6,069 nucleotides of DNA from an uncultured Verrucomicrobia subdivision 3 bacterium (lineage in GTDB: Bacteria > Verrucomicrobiota > Verrucomicrobiae > Limisphaerales > CAMLLE01): positions 1-6,069 of the forward strand of contig CAMLLE010000209.1 in assembly GCA_946480555.1 (NCBI GenBank), read 5' to 3'. This document shows positions 1-3,084 of the stretch, piece by piece (the first letter of the stretch is position 1; each line of letters starts with the position of its first letter). Under the pieces are notes generated by a model that saw only the letters and a program-made list of their open reading frames with translations, did no database searches and was not told the origin of the DNA. Both the position numbers and the translations under genes were made by a program.

Positions 1-249
1 CAGCTTGCCCATTTCGTCCATGACAAGCTGCCAGGTGCGTTTGGCAAAATCAGGATCGCTGTGCTGCAAATAGACCTGGGCGATCTGGAGATTGATGACC
101 GGTTGCTTGCAGGCTTCGTTCTGTGCGTTGACGAGGCGAGTTGCTTCTGCCTGGTCCTTTGTCTCCAAACTTTCTCGTTTCTTCGTGACGGTATCGAACG
201 AATAGAAGGTGCCGTTTTCACGGCAATAGATGCGGTAACGGTTTTTCAT
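1..249 (-). CDS. Site-specific integrase (tyrosine recombinase), N-terminal part, runs off left edge
   Basis: An open frame of 83 codons begins with ATG at 249..247 and reaches base 1 without a stop. The protein starts MKNRYRIYCRENGTFYSFDT, continues with a charged stretch containing KKRESLETKDQAEA, and then has INLQIAQVYLQHSDPDFAKRT (residues about 52-72). This matches the N-terminus of phage-type integrases I know from Verrucomicrobiota: a short beta-rich arm-binding-like segment, then the helical start of the core-binding region. The catalytic domain with the R...HxxR...Y residues would lie left of the window and cannot be checked. No strong Shine-Dalgarno is visible; AGAGG sits about 15 bases upstream. 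The gene reads away from the 3' end of the tRNA-Cys gene 170 bases upstream, the usual arrangement for an integrase that recombines at a tRNA gene. The main uncertainty is whether the full gene is intact. Confidence 0.82.
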   Translation of the reverse strand, partial: MKNRYRIYCRENGTFYSFDTVTKKRESLETKDQAEATRLVNAQNEACKQPVINLQIAQVYLQHSDPDFAKRTWQLVMDEMGKL

Positions 250-310
250 GGCTCATGTGTCGAGCCTCTCATAGAACCGTTCCGACGCGTTAATGAGTAC
301 TGGGAGCTTG

Positions 311-360
311 CTGTGTGACTACTGGATGCTTTGCGGCGCACTGGCCGGAGTCATACACAG
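311..360. repeat. Inverted repeat, 10-base arms with a two-base bulge
   Basis: CTGTGTGACT at 311-320 is the reverse complement of AGTCATACACAG at 349-360, except for two extra bases (AT) in the right arm. The arms are 28 bases apart. The right arm overlaps the first copy of the tandem repeat, so the spacer holds three related elements, two in one direction and one in the other. It could be a hairpin in the leader of the integrase transcript or a set of protein-binding sites. The sequence does not decide between these. Confidence 0.45.
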
Positions 361-374
361 TTTCATACACACTT
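351..374. repeat. Tandem 12-base direct repeat between integrase and tRNA
   Basis: TCATACACAGTT (351-362) is followed directly by TCATACACACTT (363-374); 11 of 12 bases match. A related element in the opposite orientation, CTGTGTGACT, lies at 311-320 and pairs with AGTCATACACAG at 349-360 apart from a two-base bulge. Short direct repeats next to an attachment site are typical of arm-type binding sites for integrases or excisionases. That role is inferred here from position and spacing only. Confidence 0.55.
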
Positions 375-419
375 TGGTTTTCAAGCTTCCCAACTCCTCC
401 TCTACCAACCACTTCGAAT

Positions 420-460
420 TGGAGGCGAGGGTCGGAATCGAACCGACGCATAAGGCTTTT
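420..460. other. Candidate attachment site in the 3' half of tRNA-Cys
   Basis: This covers the T arm, the acceptor 3' strand and CCA. Tyrosine integrases beside tRNA genes usually use this half as attB. The exact crossover and length cannot be read without the second copy, which should lie at the far end of the element to the left of the window. The call rests only on the gene order of tRNA and integrase. Confidence 0.35.
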
Positions 461-494
461 GCAGAGCCCTGCCTTACCACTTGGCTACCCCGCC
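420..494 (-). tRNA. tRNA-Cys (anticodon GCA)
   Basis: A complete cloverleaf is read on the minus strand. The acceptor stem is GGCGGGG with CCTCGCC (seven pairs, one G-U). The D stem is GCC/GGC. The anticodon stem is GGGCT/AGCCT around the loop CTGCAAA, giving anticodon GCA for cysteine. The T stem is GTCGG/CCGAC around the loop TTCGATT. The discriminator base is T, normal for bacterial tRNA-Cys, and CCA is encoded at 422..420. The total is 75 nucleotides with a five-base variable loop. It decodes UGC and UGU. Its 3' half is the likely attachment site for the neighbouring integrase, and the intact cloverleaf shows that integration, if it happened, restored the gene. Confidence 0.96.
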
Positions 495-511
495 GCTTCC
501 AGTGCGCCCAA

Positions 512-539
512 AGATTAGTGAGCTTCACTCACGACGCAA
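512..539 (-). promoter_or_regulatory. Possible promoter of tRNA-Cys
   Basis: On the minus strand TTGCGT (539..534) and TAATCT (517..512) are separated by 16 bases. The -10 candidate keeps the TA...T positions that matter most, and a start about 10 bases before the mature tRNA would give a short leader with a G/C-rich discriminator. The spacer contains a small perfect inverted repeat, GTGAG/CTCAC (518-532). Match quality is only moderate, so this is a weak call. Confidence 0.28.
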
Positions 540-730
540 GTTCTAGTTTGTGATGCGAGTTGGCTCCGAGTTGACTCAAAATATAATGCTGCCGGATGGG
601 GTGTTGGAGCGGGGGATAGCATATGGAATTTCCGGCGCGAACCTCATGAAGATCCGCACCAATCGACTCTCCGCAGATTCTATTGTCAGGTGTCCCCGAA
701 TCTCCCGGTGGGCGACGCAACGCAGCGTGA

Positions 731-771
731 AGGTCGTTCGCTGGCTTCGTCACGCCACCCGCGAGCGACTT
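731..771. repeat. Stable interrupted hairpin in intergenic DNA
   Basis: GTCGTTCGC (733-741) pairs with GCGAGCGAC (761-769) with one G-U. Inside it TGGC (742-745) pairs with GCCA (754-757) around an eight-base loop, with CCC (758-760) bulged. Two further pairs at the base bring the arms to 731 and 771. There is no T run after either arm, so it does not look like an intrinsic terminator on either strand. It may be a structured RNA element or a member of a dispersed palindromic repeat family. Confidence 0.45.
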
Positions 772-935
772 GCGGAACCAGCAGGTGGGCTCGGCTGAAG
801 CAAATTGCGCAGCGTTGTGACCACTGGAACAATACCGTCGGGCGGCGCAACGGCCTCAACTTCTGACAGCGTTCGATCACAGCAGTCTTTCGCCCGCAAA
901 CTTTAGCTCAACTTCAACCCTTTCTACGGCTGGCG

Positions 936-1823
936 TCAGCGGCGCTGGCCTTTTGGATCGAGATTCTGTTTCAGGTCGTCTTCAGTCACGACGGATTCCA
1001 CGCCCTGGGCTGGCACTTCAACTTTTGCGACCCAAAGAATCGCATTCAGCATCAGTTTGCGCATGTTGTCGTTGCCCCAGTTTTTGTGGAAGTGTCCGCC
1101 AGTGAATCCAAATCCGCGCCTTCCATCCGCTTCGTAGGCCCAGGCCACATGTTGCGGTTCGCCTTTTTCCACAGCTTTGCGCACGTCAGGATTGCCGCTG
1201 TGCGGACCGTCCGGACGTTCCATTGTATCGGCGGTTGGGGTGGCAGTGAGGATGGGCGTCACGCCTTTCATGTCCTCGGCGAAGCGCATGTGAAAATACC
1301 ATTCGTCCTTCAGCTTGAATGGTTTCACGCCCCGGGTGATCGGATGATCCGGGAGCTGTTTGAAATCTGGCTCCCAATGGGGATTCACGGACCAATGCGT
1401 TTCGAAGCAGCCGCCAATCCACGTGATGAATTCCTTCTGGCCTTTTTCGCGGGTTGGCTCGACGCCGTAATGGACGCAGAGGAAGCCGGTGCCCTTGGCG
1501 CGCAAGGCATCGAGTTGCTGGAGGCGCTCACCTCGCAGAGCAGGATGCCCGGCGCCGCCATCGCAATAAAACAGGATGGCGTCCGCTCCCTGCAACGCGG
1601 CGTCATTCGCGGGCCAGCCATTGGTGTGCGTCTCGATCTGGATGCCCGGGAAGTCTGCCAGGCATTTCTTGAAGAGCTGCACGCCGGCGTTGTGTTCGTG
1701 TTCGCCCGGGGCGTGGCTGGGACGCCCGGCGATGAGAACGATTTTTTTATCCGCGCCGCTCGCGGTGAACAGGCTTCCGATGGTTGCGGCGAGCATGGCA
1801 ACGAGGCGAAGTTTTGATTTCAT
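936..1823 (-). CDS. Secreted ThuA-like domain protein
   Basis: This is a 295-residue protein of the ThuA family (trehalose-utilisation type, class I glutamine-amidotransferase-like fold). I chose ATG at 1823 over an in-frame TTG at 1832 because it gives a clean signal peptide: MKSK, a hydrophobic core LVAMLAATIGSLFTA, then a likely cut after SGA at residue 24. The ThuA domain spans about 27-267. Visible motifs are GRPSHAPGEHEH (33-44), CVHYGVE (116-122, around the position of the amidotransferase nucleophile elbow), GGCFETHWSVNPHW (137-150), DEWYFHMRF (173-181) and GGHFHKNW near 242-249. Many conserved His, Glu and Trp residues suggest sugar or metal binding. It is the second gene of an operon, 38 bases after the epimerase stop. 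In rhizobia ThuA acts with ThuB on trehalose and related disaccharides; the substrate here is unknown. The C-terminal tail is charged. Confidence 0.88.
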   Translation of the reverse strand: MKSKLRLVAMLAATIGSLFTASGADKKIVLIAGRPSHAPGEHEHNAGVQLFKKCLADFPGIQIETHTNGWPANDAALQGADAILFYCDGGAGHPALRGERLQQLDALRAKGTGFLCVHYGVEPTREKGQKEFITWIGGCFETHWSVNPHWEPDFKQLPDHPITRGVKPFKLKDEWYFHMRFAEDMKGVTPILTATPTADTMERPDGPHSGNPDVRKAVEKGEPQHVAWAYEADGRRGFGFTGGHFHKNWGNDNMRKLMLNAILWVAKVEVPAQGVESVVTEDDLKQNLDPKGQRR

Positions 1824-1861
1824 AGAATTCAATTGGGCGATTGGACGCTGGGGAACACGGA

Positions 1862-2707
1862 TTAGTTAAAAGTTTTGCGAAGAAACCGGATGCCCAGGCG
1901 CGCGATGTCGTCGCGGTTTGGTTCGATCTTGCGCCAGATTGCGGCGGCGCGGGCGATCACTTGCACGTCGGTGGTGAACGACTCAATCACGATCGGGCCA
2001 TCGTAACGCGCAGCACGCAAGGCAGCGGCGGCAGCTTTCCAATCCACATGATCGTTGCCCGGCGTGCCTCGGTCGCTGGCGCTGGCGTGGAAGTGGCCGA
2101 TGTGTTTGCCGGCGCGGCGAATGGCGTCCCCCAGACTCTTCTCCTCGATGTTCATGTGGAACGTATCGAGCAACAGCGTCAGCGCCGGACTGCCGACGTC
2201 TTCGATCATCTTCAATCCTTGCTCCACCGTGTTTATGAAATCCGTTTCGAAGCGGTTCAACGGCTCCATGCAGATCAGTTTTTTTCGGTCAGCCGCGTAA
2301 TCGCAGATGGGGCGTAATTGTTCAACCACGGTTTTCCACTGGCGTTTCTTTTCAGCTGGAGCAACGGCGTCCGCCCGGCCGACGGCGGAATAGAGCGGGC
2401 CAATGATTCGCGGCGTGCCGAGAACTTCAGCGAAGTCGATCAGCGCTTTCATGTAACGAACGGTCGCGCGTCGTTGGGTGGGGGAACCGCGCAGGTCGCG
2501 TGACGGTGGGAAGCAGGCGCAGACGGATGTACACACGAGGCCTGTCTTATCGAGCTGTGCGCGGACGTATGCGGGATCAATGTGAGCGGGATCTTCAACG
2601 GCGATTTCGACTCCGTCGAAGCCCCAGCGTTTGAATTTGGGAAAGAGGCTGGTGCAGCGATTGGTGAACGGCGACGCAAAGAGAAACGTGTTGATCCCGA
2701 AAAGCAT
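1862..2707 (-). CDS. Sugar 3-epimerase-like TIM-barrel protein (D-tagatose/D-psicose 3-epimerase family)
   Basis: This 281-residue protein belongs to the xylose-isomerase-like TIM-barrel superfamily (AP endonuclease 2 family). It starts with a beta strand, MLFGINTFLF, and has no signal peptide, so it should be cytoplasmic. The motifs MEPLNRFE (147-154), LLLDTFHMNIEE (178-189), GHFHAS (204-209) and VIES (240-243) match D-tagatose/D-psicose 3-epimerases. Glu148, Asp181, His207 and Glu242 would bind the divalent metal; they fall at a constant offset of four from Glu152, Asp185, His211 and Glu246 of the Pseudomonas cichorii enzyme as I remember it. Glu154, His184 and Arg213 fit the substrate-binding residues. 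Length is close to the family norm. It is the first gene of the operon with the secreted ThuA-like protein. Activity on a free ketose is likely, but a keto-glycoside substrate is also possible. No good Shine-Dalgarno is visible before the ATG. Confidence 0.88.
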   Translation of the reverse strand: MLFGINTFLFASPFTNRCTSLFPKFKRWGFDGVEIAVEDPAHIDPAYVRAQLDKTGLVCTSVCACFPPSRDLRGSPTQRRATVRYMKALIDFAEVLGTPRIIGPLYSAVGRADAVAPAEKKRQWKTVVEQLRPICDYAADRKKLICMEPLNRFETDFINTVEQGLKMIEDVGSPALTLLLDTFHMNIEEKSLGDAIRRAGKHIGHFHASASDRGTPGNDHVDWKAAAAALRAARYDGPIVIESFTTDVQVIARAAAIWRKIEPNRDDIARLGIRFLRKTFN

Positions 2708-2776
2708 GTCCGCAGCTGACCGAAACTGAACGAGAAGATCAAGGCGAAGGTAATCATCGGAAGGAGAACACGGGCA

Positions 2777-2849
2777 AAGTTTGAGACTCGTTATCTCATC
2801 TTCTACCGAGGATTCAGAGAAGGGAACGGAGTCGGATGGTGCAGCCGTT
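2777..2849. repeat. Imperfect direct repeat, copy 1
   Basis: It starts AAGTTTGAGACTCGTTA and ends near GGTGCAGC. It aligns with copy 2, 137 bases downstream: the first 17 bases are identical, then substitutions and one single-base indel follow. By eye the shared part is roughly three quarters identical. The change pattern includes an indel that would shift any reading frame, so the repeat is probably non-coding. Confidence 0.75.
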
Positions 2850-2913
2850 CATCGTGGTCTTCGTTGGCTTCTGTTGAAAAGGGAGCTGGTGGGCTGTTCG
2901 ACCGGTGCGAGTG

Positions 2914-2986
2914 AAGTTTGAGACTCGTTACCTCGTCTCCTACGACGATTTGCAGATGGGGACGGAGTGGGATTGTGCAGCGGGCG
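2914..2986. repeat. Imperfect direct repeat, copy 2
   Basis: It starts AAGTTTGAGACTCGTTA and ends near TTGTGCAGC. It contains the small inverted repeat GAGAC/GTCTC (about 2920-2939), whose right arm is mutated in copy 1. GGAGCTGGTG follows each copy (2882-2891 and 2991-3000), so the duplicated unit may be longer than the core, with extra bases in the first copy. It may belong to a dispersed intergenic family; this cannot be tested from one window. Confidence 0.75.
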
Positions 2987-3011
2987 GTTCGGAGCTGGTG
3001 TTTCAGGCCGC

Positions 3012-3049
3012 AAAATAAAGCGGGGACAGCGCTCCCACGCTGCCCCCGC
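3012..3049 (-). terminator. Intrinsic terminator of the Ig-like protein gene
   Basis: On the minus strand GCGGGGGCAGCG (3049..3038) pairs with CGCTGTCCCCGC (3031..3020) over 12 base pairs with one G-U, around the six-base loop TGGGAG. TTTATTTT follows immediately (3019..3012). It begins about 36 bases after the stop codon of the Ig-like gene and lies on the same strand, so it should end that transcript and insulate the epimerase operon. Confidence 0.9.
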
Positions 3050-3084
3050 CCATGCTGCCAACCAGATCTTTTAATCTCTCCGCG

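Larger units (their letters stand above)
1..460. mobile_element. Edge of a putative tRNA-Cys-associated integrative element or genomic island
   Basis: An integrase gene starts 170 bases from the 3' end of an intact tRNA-Cys and is transcribed away from it. Many temperate phages and genomic islands integrate into the 3' half of tRNA genes and restore the tRNA, leaving the integrase as the first gene inside the island. By that logic the element covers the left side of the window and continues beyond base 1, while bases right of the tRNA are host chromosome. The junction is inferred to lie somewhere in the 3' half of the tRNA, so 460 is approximate. The second attachment copy is not in the window. 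Confidence 0.5.
495..935. other. Gene-free stretch between tRNA-Cys and the thuA-like gene
   Basis: These 441 bases contain short open frames on both strands, but none has family-like composition, a ribosome site or a recognisable motif, so I call none. The only structures I can support are the possible tRNA promoter near 512-539 and a strong hairpin at 731-771. No intrinsic terminator with a T tract is visible for the thuA-like gene that ends at 936. Confidence 0.6.
936..2707 (-). other. Two-gene operon: epimerase then secreted ThuA-like protein
   Basis: Both genes are on the minus strand with 38 bases between the TAA of the first and the ATG of the second. No terminator or convincing promoter lies in the gap. 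A strong terminator upstream (3012-3049) separates the pair from the Ig-like gene. I found no convincing promoter in front of 2707, and no T-tract terminator after 936. Confidence 0.7.
2708..3084. other. Gene-free stretch upstream of the epimerase operon
   Basis: These 377 bases hold two imperfect copies of a roughly 73-base repeat (2777-2849 and 2914-2986) and the terminator of the Ig-like gene (3012-3049). Short frames here, including one inside the second repeat copy, show no conservation of reading frame between copies and are not called. The promoter of the epimerase operon must lie here, but no -35/-10 pair stands out. Confidence 0.6.

Noticed and set aside
529..880. Short open frames on both strands between tRNA-Cys and the thuA-like gene
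   Set aside because: They overlap each other, have unusual composition (many Arg, Cys, His, Pro) and cross the hairpin at 731-771. Nothing supports translation.
1086..1817. A 243-codon open frame on the plus strand
   Set aside because: It lies wholly opposite the ThuA-like gene, whose motifs and signal peptide are clear. The plus-strand translation shows no family-like pattern.
1830..1832. TTG start for the ThuA-like gene
   Set aside because: ATG at 1823 is in frame three codons later and gives a normal signal peptide; neither start has a good ribosome site.
1841..2317. A 158-codon plus-strand frame opposite the epimerase
   Set aside because: It is a shadow of the epimerase gene; no ribosome site and no recognisable motif.
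2743..2783. Possible promoter for the epimerase operon (TTGCCC then GATTAC, 16 bases apart, minus strand)
   Set aside because: Only four and three of six bases match the consensus, which is no better than chance in this region.
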